DNA of 64,000 nucleotides from Psococerastis gibbosa (taxonomy: Eukaryota > Arthropoda > Insecta > Psocodea > Psocidae), in contig OZ020491.1 of NCBI GenBank assembly GCA_963971405.1, positions 28,323,019 through 28,387,018 of the forward strand, read 5' to 3'. Numbering within the stretch: the first letter of the stretch is position 1; every line of letters begins with the position of its first letter. A program made the translations under genes and the position numbers. Below the pieces are notes generated by a model. That model was not told the origin of the DNA and searched no databases. It saw only the letters and a list, made by a program, of their open reading frames with translations. Positions 43,848-53,996 of the stretch are shown here, in pieces.

Positions 43848-44888
43848 TGTAATGTATTGAAAATAAGGCGGAAAAATCAAGAGTGGCCGGAAGGTGCTGC
43901 CATCTACAAAAATCAAGGGAACCATAGGAAGAGACAAGTCAGGACAGGGGATAAGGAAAATGGCCAAAGGAGGAGAGGTTGGTTTTGATTTGTATTTTTA
44001 AAAAGAAATGATGGAAGGCTGAGAGCTTTTAAGGCCTTACCGGGGCCAAGAGGGATGAGATATTAAGTACCCTTACACTGAAAAAACATTGGACTTGGAG
44101 CTGCCATGAACACCAGGGAAGGAATTGGCTTTATAAGAGATTGATGTGGATTCGCTAACCTATAATCAATTCTGTATGCAACACGGAAGGTAGGATCTAT
44201 CCGCTGGTTTCAAGTTTTGTATTCATCTATATACAGTATCTACGGTAGTATGTCTTTCTTGAATTTTTAATGATTAAGATTTGTTGGGAGGGCGGTCTCT
44301 GGTAGTCATTGTAGTCCTGTTTTCGACATGTAGGTTAGGGTTTACCTACATTGGTTGGCCATCTTTTCTCAGACTTAATTCTAATAGCTTAACCCTTGGC
44401 GCTTTCCACCTATTGCTGATCTGAGACATTTTAGGACTACCAGAGATCGCACTTTCTATTTACACTTTTACAGCAGTTAAGTAGGCCTAAATAATGTTTC
44501 ACACTGGTTACTTTTGATTTTGTTTATTCGGTTATTTTCGTAACATTACAGAATTTTATTTCATTTACCTGGGTAAAATAGTTGGTTTTATTTGGAAAGA
44601 AACCCCTGAGAAGAGATAGAGTGTATTTTGTCTAGGGTAGAGGAGATTTCAGCTGCCTATTGTGTGAGGTAATATCTGGCCTCATTAAATTTGTAGCTAG
44701 TTCCTTAGATCTCTAGTAAAATGCATTCTACTCATGCACGCTGGTGACTGGCCCCTTAGTGGCTTAAAGAGTTAGTCTGGGCATTACATTCCATCCGTCA
44801 AGAAGGGACTGGTACCAGTTACTAGTGTATATTGAGAGGAGGCCTTTATGAGAAGGAGTAAAAACAAGAGAAGAAAGAAATTATAACA
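43848..44888 (+). repeat. 5' LTR, 1041 bp
   Basis: Starts tgtaatgtattgaaaataag and ends gaaattataaca, with TG...CA borders. A possible TATA-like ttataag lies near 44131 and an attaaa polyadenylation-type signal at 44684-44689; both are weak guesses. An inverted pair tctctggtagtc (44296-44307) and gactaccagaga (44435-44446) could fold in the RNA. Confidence 0.95.
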
Positions 44889-44906
44889 TGGCACCCAAGT
44901 TTTGAA
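44889..44906 (+). promoter_or_regulatory. Primer-binding site
   Basis: tggcacccaagttttgaa begins immediately after the LTR. TGG at the start is what a tRNA 3' CCA end would pair with. The primer tRNA was not assigned; the first bases are tRNA-Lys-like but diverge. Confidence 0.7.
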
Positions 44907-45943
44907 TTTCAGCTATTTTACCCACCCACCCTAATATATATTTCATTGCACGGAGTACCTACCTACCTACCTTTTGATTATTATTATTATATTGTATGCT
45001 TCAGTAAAATACACAGTACTATGTTAACTGTTATTTCAGTGTGCTAGGTAGTAACTCGATAGACATTTCTGGTTTATTATGACACTATGTAGATTTTTTA
45101 TTATTATTATATCATATGCGTTCGTCGAATACAGTACGGTATTAATTGTTTTTCTAATGTGCCCAGTAGTAAGTCAATAGACATTTTTGGTTTATTGTGA
45201 TACTATGGAGGTAGTTTCTTCTATTATTATATTGTATGCTTTTCATACTATACTATATCAACTGTTTTACCAGTCTATCTTGTAGTAAGTCAATAAACAT
45301 GTTTGGTTTATTATGTTACTGTGGGGGTAGTTTTCTTTTATGGGGTTATCTGTCTTCGCCTTTGCAGGTTTTAAATTTGGAAACTTTAGGATAAGCGGAG
45401 GGGAACTGGGTCCCATACTGTACTATTATAATTATATTGGAATATTAAGTAAGTTGTCTCAAATCTGGGGATTTAAATTGCTTAGTAAAAAAATTTTCTA
45501 CTTTATGTTAAGATTGGGTTAGCGAAGATGGACAATTAGTGTCGGATAAAAGTCAGTTAAGGGATAATGCTTTGGATTTCGAACTTGTGGCCCCGGATTG
45601 AAAGGCCAAATTATGAATTTATAGAGTCAGGTTTAGCGATTTGTGATTGGATAGCGTGAGCTCGAACTGTGTGAGAGCTGGTATCTTTGGTTAATTGGAT
45701 ATTTTGTTTTGAATATTGTCAGTTTTGGACTTTCATTATAGGAATAGACACTTATTGATTGGAGTGCAGCAGTGTTTTATCTAAGAAGCTATTTGGGGTT
45801 ATTATTTTGTTGTGTTTCGTAGCCCTTTTAAAATGTGAAATTGATTAGGTTAGCGAATTTTTTATTTTTTATTTTTTTGTACCTTTGAGAAATATACATA
45901 GCAATAGAGTGCTATTAACCCAGTACGAAGGGTCATACTCACA
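44907..45943 (+). other. Untranslated leader with three tandem ~120-bp repeats
   Basis: Between 44975 and 45340 a unit (tattattatattgtatgctt ... agtaagtcaatagacattt, ggtttattatg) occurs three times at starts near 44980, 45102 and 45222. The rest to 45943 has no domain. A 60-codon open frame at 45340-45522 is probably chance. The leader would carry packaging signals, but none can be pinpointed. Confidence 0.7.
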
Positions 45944-47185
45944 ATGACGGACAAGTCAGGCACCGGAAGGGAGAAAAGAGCAGCCAATAGGAACAAATTG
46001 AAAGACAATGAGGAAGAGCATATAGAGGGTAACAGTGAACATAAAAATGGAAATACCGAACAAGTGGGTATTCATCAGACCGAGAGTAGGGAACATCGCT
46101 CTTCGGATGAAGACTTGCCCTTAACTCGTTTTCTGAAAGGTAAAAGTATTAAAAATAAAGAAAAAACGGGTCATGTGGAACAGGAGAGTAATTTGAGGTA
46201 TACTAAACCGAAGGGGTCACTAAGATGTCAGGAGTCTAGTACAGATTCCGGGGATGAATCAAGAGCCAGTGGTGATACGGCAGTGAAGAAGAGGGTAAAG
46301 AAATTTCACAAGAATGTGGACCTAACACGACAAGTGGGACCGGAAGTAATGCGTTTTCTGAACATGGCACATGCTAGGAAGTTGGTCTTTGATGGAACAG
46401 GAGACATTGAAGATTTCTTAGAACGAATAGAAAAACTAGCCGTTTTGCATGGAGTGGATTTAGATGAATTTTGGCCAGCAATAAGTGACATACTGCTTGC
46501 TCCGGTAGATAGGTTTTTTGAGCAGCATTTGCGCCAATGGGGAAGTTGGAGAAAGGCTAAGAAGGCGCTGATTCAAGCTTACATACCATGCAGGGGTGAG
46601 GCTAGAACTTTACAAGCGATATTAGGCAGACGTCAAGGTATCACAGAGCGACCAATTGACTTCATCAGCGATATTAGGCGATCAGTCAAGAAGCTTGGCA
46701 TGAAAGTGGATGCTACAGTAGTTATTGATATAGCGAGAGGAAATCTGCAACCAGTCTACCAGTCCCAATTAGCATTCATGCAATTTTCGTCTTTACAAGA
46801 GCTGGAAGATGCGTGTTCAACAATAGAGGCTACTATCAGAAGTAGTCAAGTTGTCCAATCAAGTCAGTCAATGTTTGCTCTGGAACGTAGTGATGAAGAA
46901 GAAGAAGACGAAGTGAATTTATTGTGCCACAATTGCTCATCCCCATCGCACCTTTTCAGGGAGTGTCCCAAACCCAGAGGGGTGTTTTGTACACGATGTG
47001 GTAAGAAAGGAGTGGTGTATGGTCATGGCTGTGGTGACGTAGGACGAAGGAGAAATGTCATGAGAGGATCAGCTATGTCATCGGAAGAAAGGATGAACCG
47101 AATGCAGGACGCGATATTGGCATTGACGGAAAAGGTGGATAAGTTGTTGGACGCCAACCAGGGAAACGGGAAGAGGGGACAGTGA
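45944..47185 (+). CDS. gag: Gag polyprotein (413 aa)
   Basis: Gag builds the virus-like particle and packages the element RNA. Residues 1-125 are hydrophilic and rich in E, K and S. Residues about 130-300 resemble the retrotransposon Gag capsid fold (FDGTGDIEDFLERIEKLA, later WRKAKKALIQAYIP and a long helical stretch). A CCHC zinc knuckle follows (C328, C331, H336, C341), then a degenerate second one (C349, C352, H361, C363). The last 35 residues form heptads (EERMNRMQDAILALTEKVDK) that may coil. The ATG at 45944 is the first in frame. The stop at 47183-47185 lies inside a predicted hairpin behind a slippery site, so a fraction of ribosomes should continue into pol. Gag is intact. Confidence 0.9.
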   Translation: MTDKSGTGREKRAANRNKLKDNEEEHIEGNSEHKNGNTEQVGIHQTESREHRSSDEDLPLTRFLKGKSIKNKEKTGHVEQESNLRYTKPKGSLRCQESSTDSGDESRASGDTAVKKRVKKFHKNVDLTRQVGPEVMRFLNMAHARKLVFDGTGDIEDFLERIEKLAVLHGVDLDEFWPAISDILLAPVDRFFEQHLRQWGSWRKAKKALIQAYIPCRGEARTLQAILGRRQGITERPIDFISDIRRSVKKLGMKVDATVVIDIARGNLQPVYQSQLAFMQFSSLQELEDACSTIEATIRSSQVVQSSQSMFALERSDEEEEDEVNLLCHNCSSPSHLFRECPKPRGVFCTRCGKKGVVYGHGCGDVGRRRNVMRGSAMSSEERMNRMQDAILALTEKVDKLLDANQGNGKRGQ

Positions 47186-47210
47186 GGGAAGAGTTGGCCT
47201 CTTCACTGTC
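47161..47210 (+). promoter_or_regulatory. Likely -1 ribosomal frameshift signal (gag to pol)
   Basis: GGGAAAC at 47161-47167 reads G GGA AAC in the gag frame, a canonical X XXY YYZ heptamer. Ten bases later gacagtg (47178-47184) pairs with cactgtc (47204-47210). After a 4-base bulge aagag (47189-47193) pairs with ctctt (47199-47203), leaving a 5-base loop. The pol frame is open from 47143, so a -1 slip here joins gag to pol directly. Confidence 0.8.
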
Positions 47211-48423
47211 AGAACCCTTCATGGCTAAGGAACCATGTCCAGCAGAAGATTGTTTTGCGGAATACATTAAGGAGTTACCTAGAATAACACCGTCGGATGA
47301 TGGTATTGTATTGTCATGCATAGGCCCGCAGGCGAGAATGTTCATCTCAGTTCATATAGGGGGCACGAGATTCCCGGGAATGATCGATACGGGTTGTTCA
47401 AAGAGTTGTATTCAAGCAAAATGGTTTGATTTATTACTGGCGAAAGGCTACAGAGTTATTCCTGGCACTGGAAGTGTGAAATTAGCCGACAATACTACAG
47501 CAGAGTTAGTAGGGAAGGCATGGGTCGATCTGAAGATTGGATCAAAGAAAGTCAAACAGTCTGTTTGCCTTATAAAAGGTCTGAGGCACCCATTCATAAT
47601 TGGGATGGATACGTTAACTCAGTTAAAGGCGTCGATTCGGGTAGCTGACAGAGTCCTTACGCTAGATTCGGATGATAACAATGAAGAACCTGAAAGGATT
47701 CCGCTATGCTCGCAGAATGAATTGTCAGTTGACGAGATAGGATTAGCAGAGTTAGAAGAAGAGGCAAAGTTATTTACAGAAAGCTCTCAAGTTTTGGAAA
47801 AGTATGTGCCAGCAGATTTCACTCATCCCTGCCTAACACCGGCAATGAAGGAAGCAGCGGCGATCAGATTAAATGAGTGGCAAGAGAGGTTTAAGAATTC
47901 ATCAGGAGTTACAGAAGCGGGCGTTCTAAGGATTTACGTGGATGAAACGTTACCACCAGTGCAAATAAGACAGTATAGGCTACCTCCTGCTCTTGAAGAG
48001 AAAGCTGAGTGGGAATGCAAGAGACTTCAGGCTCAAGGAGTGCTGGTAGAAAGTAATTCGGAATGGAACACACCAGCCTTTATGTATATTGATCATACGC
48101 GCCAAAAAGAGCGCTTGATTAATGACTTCAGAGCGTTAAACGCTAGAATAAGACCACAGACGAGTATTTCACCGGACCTGAATCAGGTAATTGAAGGTAT
48201 ACAAGGAGCTTGTATTCTGAGTTTGATTGACCTAAAAGAAGCTTATTTTTGTCTCCCTATTCATCCGGACAGTCAGAAGTATACAAGTTTCACGATTTCG
48301 TCAAAGTGGGAGTACACTAGAGCACCACTAGGCATAAGTACAGTACCTCATGAATGGCACAAAACCATTAGTAAAGTGTTAAGACCACTTGGAACTAAAG
48401 GTATTGCTTTTTTTTGTAGATGA
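47168..48423 (+). CDS. pol: Pol part 1: protease and N-terminal reverse transcriptase
   Basis: Reached by -1 frameshifting at 47161-47167; the frame has no sensible own start (the first GTG is at 47182). Counting from that GTG, an aspartic protease has its D-T-G at residues 69-71 (GMIDTGCSK) and the IIGMD block at 139-143. Reverse transcriptase begins near residue 255 (QIRQYRLPPALEEKAEWE, then RLINDFRALNARI). It includes the first catalytic Asp at 350 (SLIDLKEAYF) and the APLGISTVPHEW block. The frame ends at 48423 after an 8-T run (48408-48415), just before the second catalytic box, which lies in the next frame. One extra T explains the break. It may be a true mutation or a homopolymer sequencing error. 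Confidence 0.88.
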
Positions 48424-50518
48424 TATTTGTGTTTACACGAAGAAAGTAGAGGAGCATTGGGAAATACTGGACAAGGTCCTAACAAAGTTAAGAGAAAATA
48501 ATTTTATCATAAATTATAAAAAGTCAAAATTTCTACAAGAGCGTTTGAAATTCTTAGGATATGTCATTTGTAATGATACTCTATCGCCAGACCCAGAGAA
48601 AGTGGAAGCGATTAAAAAGTGGTCAGAGCCGAAAACACCACGTCAAGTGAGACAATTTTTAGGATGTGTTCAATTTTTGAGAAAATTTATCAAGAATTTA
48701 GGAGAATTAGCCGCGCCAATCAATGAGTTACTCAAGAAAGGCCAAAAGTTTCAATGGACTGAGTCAAGGTCAGTAGCATTTAGAAAGATAAAAGAGGCGT
48801 TATGCTCAGCTCCGGTTCTTGGTACGCCAGACTTTTCGGAGCCTTTCCAAGTCAGATGTGACGCTTCAGCAGTAGCCATTTCAGCGGCACTTACTCAAAG
48901 GAAAGTTGAAGGGAATGTAGTTATTGCATATGCATCCAGAGCATTGAAACCTAGTGAGCGTTCATACAGTGTCACACAAAAAGAATGTCTATCAGCTATA
49001 TTTGGACTGGAAAAATTTAGAATATACATTCTGGGCGGACCAGCAAATAAACAGAATGAGATTATAACGGACCATAGCAGTTTACAGTGGTTGCAGAATC
49101 TAAAATCAGGGACGCCGATGCTCCATAGAATGGCACTAAAGATCAGTGCGTATCAGATGTATGTAAGATTTGTTAGTGGTGAGCAGAATGGACTTTGTGA
49201 TTACATGTCAAGGTGTCCGTATGAAGAAGAAGAAGAAACAACCAGGAAGAAGAGTGGAGTTCCGGAGGTATGTGTCAGTGGGAGTCAAGAAGATATGAAG
49301 GATTCATGGTATGAAGATCTTAGGGATAGAGTTTCGAAATTTCCTGATGAGTATCCTGCCTTTAGCATAGAAAATGGCATTCTATTTAAACTCATCACAG
49401 ATCCGGTTACAAAGGAAATTGTCCGGAGAAGGGTAGCAAAAGCTCATGAACGAGCCAAAATCATTCGATCATTTCATGATGATTTCTCTCACCCAGGTAC
49501 ACTGAAAACAGCGAAAGCCATTTTAACGGCATACTATTGGCCAAGGTTGCGTCAATCAGTGAAGCATTATGTCAGGATGTGCGTTAAGTGCCAGCAGCAG
49601 AAACCTGATCTATCGGGACCAACAGGTATAATGAAGGTCAGAAGCCAGGCGAGTGTACCATTTCAAGTGGTAAATGCGGATTTAATTGGGCCACTGCCTA
49701 CAACGCATCCAAACGGTTACAAGTACATTTTTGTAGCAGTGTGTCAAATGTCGAAGTGGGTATACATTAGGCCTATTAGAGCAGCTACAGCGGCCGCATG
49801 CATTCAGGTGTGGGATAAGGATATAATTCCTGCGCATTCGTGTCCGGAGGTGATAATCACAGATGGAGGATCATCGTTTGCTTGCAAAGCGTTTAAATTG
49901 TGGTGTGTGGAAAGGAATATTTCCCATCACATAACCCCAGCATATGCACCTTTTACGAATGGATCTGTGGAGCGAGTCAACCAGCAAATTAAGAACTGTA
50001 TAGCGATTTACGCTAAAAACAAGCACAAGCAGTGGGACAGGTACCTGCCGATAGTTGAGAGAGCCCTTAGAACAGTTCCTCATACGGCGACAGGTTTTTC
50101 GCCGGCACAACTACTTTATGGTAGGCATCTCAGGCCTGTCTATGATCCGAATCCAGTCACTCACACTGGCGATGCTCAGATGGGGGACGAAGTGGAACAT
50201 GTGACGGACCTTAACAACAAATTGAAAATACTACACGAGCAAGCGGTCGAACATGTGCTGAAGTACAAGGCGAAGTCAGCGGATGTATACAACCTTCGAA
50301 GACGCCCGTCTAGGTTGGTGAAAGGGGCGTTAGTCTGGAAGAAAGACTTTCCCCGCAGCAGCAAGGCGGACAGCATATCGGCGAAGCTTCAGCCGCGGTT
50401 CAAGGGGCCTTACCGAGTAAAGGAGATTTTGGGAACGAACCAAATATCCTTGGAGACGTTGAAGGGAGTGGAGGTTGGCAGGGTAGAAGTGAGCCAGTTG
50501 AAGCCTGCGTTCCTTTAA
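48389..50518 (+). CDS. pol: Pol part 2: C-terminal reverse transcriptase, RNase H, integrase
   Basis: Continues pol one base out of phase with part 1. Residues counted from 48389: FVDD catalytic box at 9-12, reverse transcriptase thumb to about 110. RNase H has its acidic residues at D158 (RCDAS), E199 (QKECL), D228 (ITDHSSLQWL) and D271. Integrase shows the zinc-binding H363, H368, C398, C401. Its catalytic D,D-35-E triad is D431 (NADLIGP), D492 (ITDGGSS) and E528 (NGSVERVNQ), and a GPY module lies at 673-675 (FKGPYRVKEIL). No chromodomain follows. The true protein has no start here; all translation should come from gag. Only 86 bases separate its stop from the 3' LTR, so no env exists. Confidence 0.9.
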   Translation: MELKVLLFFVDDICVYTKKVEEHWEILDKVLTKLRENNFIINYKKSKFLQERLKFLGYVICNDTLSPDPEKVEAIKKWSEPKTPRQVRQFLGCVQFLRKFIKNLGELAAPINELLKKGQKFQWTESRSVAFRKIKEALCSAPVLGTPDFSEPFQVRCDASAVAISAALTQRKVEGNVVIAYASRALKPSERSYSVTQKECLSAIFGLEKFRIYILGGPANKQNEIITDHSSLQWLQNLKSGTPMLHRMALKISAYQMYVRFVSGEQNGLCDYMSRCPYEEEEETTRKKSGVPEVCVSGSQEDMKDSWYEDLRDRVSKFPDEYPAFSIENGILFKLITDPVTKEIVRRRVAKAHERAKIIRSFHDDFSHPGTLKTAKAILTAYYWPRLRQSVKHYVRMCVKCQQQKPDLSGPTGIMKVRSQASVPFQVVNADLIGPLPTTHPNGYKYIFVAVCQMSKWVYIRPIRAATAAACIQVWDKDIIPAHSCPEVIITDGGSSFACKAFKLWCVERNISHHITPAYAPFTNGSVERVNQQIKNCIAIYAKNKHKQWDRYLPIVERALRTVPHTATGFSPAQLLYGRHLRPVYDPNPVTHTGDAQMGDEVEHVTDLNNKLKILHEQAVEHVLKYKAKSADVYNLRRRPSRLVKGALVWKKDFPRSSKADSISAKLQPRFKGPYRVKEILGTNQISLETLKGVEVGRVEVSQLKPAFL

Positions 50519-50589
50519 AATTGTGGTATATGCGGTTTTCATTTAAAAATGTTTCAATGTCTTGAGGGAATTAAAATCATTTTTTTTTT

Positions 50590-50602
50590 GGAAGAGGGGA
50601 GA
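50590..50602 (+). promoter_or_regulatory. Polypurine tract
   Basis: ggaagaggggaga, two bases before the 3' LTR and behind a T run, as expected for the plus-strand primer of LTR-element reverse transcription. Confidence 0.8.
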
Positions 50603-50604
50603 TT

Positions 50605-51645
50605 TGTAATGTATTGAAAATAAGGCGGAAAAATCAAGAGTGGCCGGAAGGTGCTGCCATCTACAAAAATCAAGGGAACCATAGGAAGAGACAAGTCAGG
50701 ACAGGGGATAAGGAAAATGGCCAAAGGAGGAGAGGTTGGTTTTGATTTGTATTTTTAAAAAGAAATGATGGAAGGCTGAGAGCTTTTAAGGCCTTACCGG
50801 GGCCAAGAGGGATGAGATATTAAGTACCCTTACACTGAAAAAACATTGGACTTGGAGCTGCCATGAACACCAGGGAAGGAATTGGCTTTATAAGAGATTG
50901 ATGTGGATTCGCTAACCTATAATCAATTCTGTATGCAACACGGAAGGTAGGATCTATCCGCTGGTTTCAAGTTTTGTATTCATCTATATACAGTATCTAC
51001 GGTAGTATGTCTTTCTTGAATTTTTAATGATTAAGATTTGTTGGGAGGGCGGTCTCTGGTAGTCATTGTAGTCCTGTTTTCGACATGTAGGTTAGGGTTT
51101 ACCTACATTGGTTGGCCATCTTTTCTCAGACTTAATTCTAATAGCTTAACCCTTGGCGCTTTCCACCTATTGCTGATCTGAGACATTTTAGGACTACCAG
51201 AGATCGCACTTTCTATTTACACTTTTACAGCAGTTAAGTAGGCCTAAATAATGTTTCACACTGGTTACTTTTGATTTTGTTTATTCGGTTATTTTCGTAA
51301 CATTACAGAATTTTATTTCATTTACCTGGGTAAAATAGTTGGTTTTATTTGGAAAGAAACCCCTGAGAAGAGATAGAGTGTATTTTGTCTAGGGTAGAGG
51401 AGATTTCAGCTGCCTATTGTGTGAGGTAATATCTGGCCTCATTAAATTTGTAGCTAGTTCCTTAGATCTCTAGTAAAATGCATTCTACTCATGCACGCTG
51501 GTGACTGGCCCCTTAGTGGCTTAAAGAGTTAGTCTGGGCATTACATTCCATCCGTCAAGAAGGGACTGGTACCAGTTACTAGTGTATATTGAGAGGAGGC
51601 CTTTATGAGAAGGAGTAAAAACAAGAGAAGAAAGAAATTATAACA
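50605..51645 (+). repeat. 3' LTR, 1041 bp
   Basis: Same length as the 5' LTR (constant offset of 6757) with no mismatch noticed on reading. It ends gaaattataaca before the TATG duplication. Confidence 0.95.
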
Positions 51646-51649
51646 TATG
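51646..51649. repeat. Target-site duplication TATG (right)
   Basis: Partner of 43844-43847. Removing the element and one copy restores ctgctatggtgtg. Confidence 0.85.
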
Positions 51650-51697
51650 GTGTGTATATAATAACTTACACCGGGAATTATTAGAAGAATTTTATAT

Positions 51698-52125
51698 TTG
51701 CTTTACTATTTATACGTTGGTATAAGGAAAGCTATGTGGTGGTCGAAATTTTCGATTTGGAGATTTCAGTTTTGAGGTCCAAGGAACCTAAAACGTGTTT
51801 TTTACAAAACGTCTGTCTGTCTGTCTGTCTGTCGGCTTATCGATTTGTGGGCAAACTGCTTGGTGTATTCGAATGAAATTTGGCAAGTGTATAAGTTTAC
51901 AGAAATCATATCTCGAGATGATTTTTTTATATTTTAGGCTAAATCAATTTTGGCTGGTTTTACCTAGGGCCTACAAAAAACTCCAAAAACGGTGAAAAAA
52001 CATTTTCTCAAAAACTCCTGCAAAGATTTTCTCAAAATTAACATACATAATATTACAGTCGTTATTAATGTAAACAAAACTGAATAGGTCGCTTGCCCCT
52101 TGGTAGTTTTTCTTCAGTGATTCCT
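51698..52125 (+). mobile_element. HINE/DINE-like element, 5' half
   Basis: Starts tttgctttactatttatacg, has a GTCT tract at about 51811-51832, and ends near cttgccccttggtag. The 3' half is replaced by an unrelated cagtgattcctacacc segment. Confidence 0.65.
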
Positions 52126-52316
52126 ACACCTTTTTGACCGCAACCCCTTTCGACATTCCAGCTTGGTCTTGCGACACCCATGCAAGAAAACACAATGAAA
52201 AATAACAAATATTAAGTAGTAATAATATAACACATAATTTTCATGACCAATATATTAAATTAATTTAATTTAATTCCATTCCTTAAATCGAAAAGAAATA
52301 ATTATTCATTTTAGAC

Positions 52317-52635
52317 CAGGGCCAACCGGTGCGGTGGTCCCCGGACCTACAGTACCTGTATATCAGGTGGTCTACAGGCCAAAGTAAGAAAAAAAGGAAA
52401 TAGAACAGCTGAGTTATTGGAAATTAGAAATAAAATACAGTAAGTCTTGGAACTGAAAAATAAAATCTGACAGATACCAGTCCTAATTTAATCAAATACT
52501 AGCACGTAATTGAAAGTATACACTATTTGATCTTGGTCCTATAGAATTTAACGACTTTTCAGTCACAGCTATGGTGGCCCATGGAAAATCAGAATAAAAA
52601 GGTGGTCCACGGATAAAAAAGGTTGGGAACCCCTG
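52317..52635. mobile_element. hAT-like MITE, 319 bp, perfect 8-bp duplication
   Basis: The ends cagggccaaccggtgcggtg and the complement of caggggttcccaacc are imperfect inverted repeats. Both sides carry ttttagac (52309-52316 and 52636-52643). 8-bp duplications with CAG ends fit the hAT superfamily. It is the same family as 9642-10126. Confidence 0.85.
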
Positions 52636-52643
52636 TTTTAGAC

Positions 52644-53534
52644 ACTGGCTAACACGAAATTCGCAACCGGTGTGCAAACGAGACAAAAAAGCCAGACTAA
52701 CATTATTTTGAAACCGAAAGATCTGAACTAATGGCGTTTCGACGAAAAATTCTACTGATCAATAGAACAGAAGGGCGATGATAACAGAACACTTTTAAAA
52801 ATCTTAACAATCCAAAAGAGGCCATTTTGACCGAAAGGTACTAACCTCCACGGTCTCAAAAAGCCCCCAAAAAATCTCAAATTGACCCAATTACAACCCC
52901 TTACGATTATTGTCATTAAAGGGTAATTCAATCAATAAATTACAAACAATCTAAGCATGGTCATAAGGTAACCATTGGGTTCATTCCCGAAGGAGTGGAT
53001 TGAGGGTGAGAAAAAGGAGTTTTTTTGCTACACAAAAGAAATCCTCCTTTCTCGGGGTATGCGTCTTCATTAAAACCCTTGTAATTATACCTTGCGCCAC
53101 ACACAGCCATCTTCCATGGGCGTATTTTAGGGGGAGATAAAACTGAAGGGACCTTCGCCTACGCCTTCTCATTAACACGTTTATGGAAAGGGCTGCTATT
53201 GCCAGGGTCGGATCCTCGGGGAGGAGGGTCGCCCCCCCCCCCCTCCGACAGAAATAGCTTTATACTAGATAGAATGGACTTTTGAAGGAAATTAAAAAAA
53301 TTATTACTCAAGTAAAAGAATCGCGATATTTTTCAGGGCCACCACCTCCCCCCCCCCCCCCGAAAACTTTTTCTGAAACCGTCCCTGGCTATTGCAGTCA
53401 TAGTAAGGCCATGTCAGTGCGTCTCCTGCCACTAGAAAATGATAGAAAATTCTAAATATGTCACTTACTAGGTCAGGTAAATCTACCATACATGATTTTC
53501 TTATTGCAAAAGCAACTGATAAATATTATAGTTC
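52644..53534. other. Non-coding with C-rich paired tracts
   Basis: No gene. C runs at 53230-53244 and 53348-53361 lie within a possible MITE starting near cagggtcggatcctcggg (53196) and ending near accgtccctgg (53388), but no duplication is seen. Confidence 0.4.
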
Positions 53535-53539
53535 TGTGC

Positions 53540-53993
53540 TATTGGTAAATTGTAATGTTGACAAAATGCGGGGGGTCGCTTGCCTCTTGATTGTTTGCTT
53601 CTGGGGGTTAGAAAAATAAAAATAACTAAATTTTAATGAAAAATGACTAAAAAATAATTTTTCTGCAAAACCTTTCTATTGATGATTTCTACCTTTTGGC
53701 ATGTTGTAGGTGTTAAATTGAGTAACGAAACCGGACAGGTTGCTTTCCCAAAAAACTATTCAGTTTTGTGCAAAAAATTATTTTTTGAAAAAATGATGGA
53801 AAATATGTTGGTCTGACCTGTCTAGAATTTAACTCCCCTCCAGTGATGTCACGTGGGCAACCCCCCCCCCCCCCCAAGATATTGGAAATTTAACCATAGG
53901 GAAATTATTTACCAAGAAATTACTCATTTTCTCTATCTACTAATGTGTTGATAAATTCGAAAGCATGTTCGAGTAAACTCAGACTGGTTCTTT
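53540..53993 (+). mobile_element. HINE/DINE-like element, 3' half
   Basis: From gttgacaaaatgcggggggt through the C run at 53860-53874 to aaagcatgttcgagtaaact and cagactggttcttt. Confidence 0.7.
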
Positions 53994-53996
53994 GTA

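Larger units (their letters stand above)
43848..51645 (+). mobile_element. Complete Ty3/Gypsy LTR retrotransposon, 7.8 kb
   Basis: Order: 5' LTR, primer-binding site, long leader, gag, pol (protease, reverse transcriptase, RNase H, integrase), polypurine tract, 3' LTR. Integrase behind RNase H defines Ty3/Gypsy rather than Copia. The two 1041-bp LTRs show no difference on line-by-line reading, and the TATG duplication is intact, so integration is recent. There is no env and no chromodomain. The only visible lesion is a single-base insertion in a T run inside reverse transcriptase. Its codon usage and base composition (about 42 percent GC in gag-pol by impression) differ from the AT-rich flanks. 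Confidence 0.95.

Noticed and set aside
45340..45522. Upstream open frame in the leader of the LTR element
   Set aside because: 60 codons, no domain, aromatic-rich AT-biased composition, poor context. Probably chance.
46306..46491. Minus-strand frames inside gag and pol (also 47073-47345, 49871-50110, 50176-50376, 50330-50542)
   Set aside because: Shadows of the strongly supported plus-strand retroelement genes.
48389..48423. Programmed -1 frameshift at the T run within pol
   Set aside because: The shift needed is the opposite direction, and placing it inside the reverse transcriptase core would be without parallel. A one-base homopolymer indel explains it.
50519..50604. An envelope gene behind pol
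   Set aside because: Only 86 bases lie between the pol stop and the 3' LTR.
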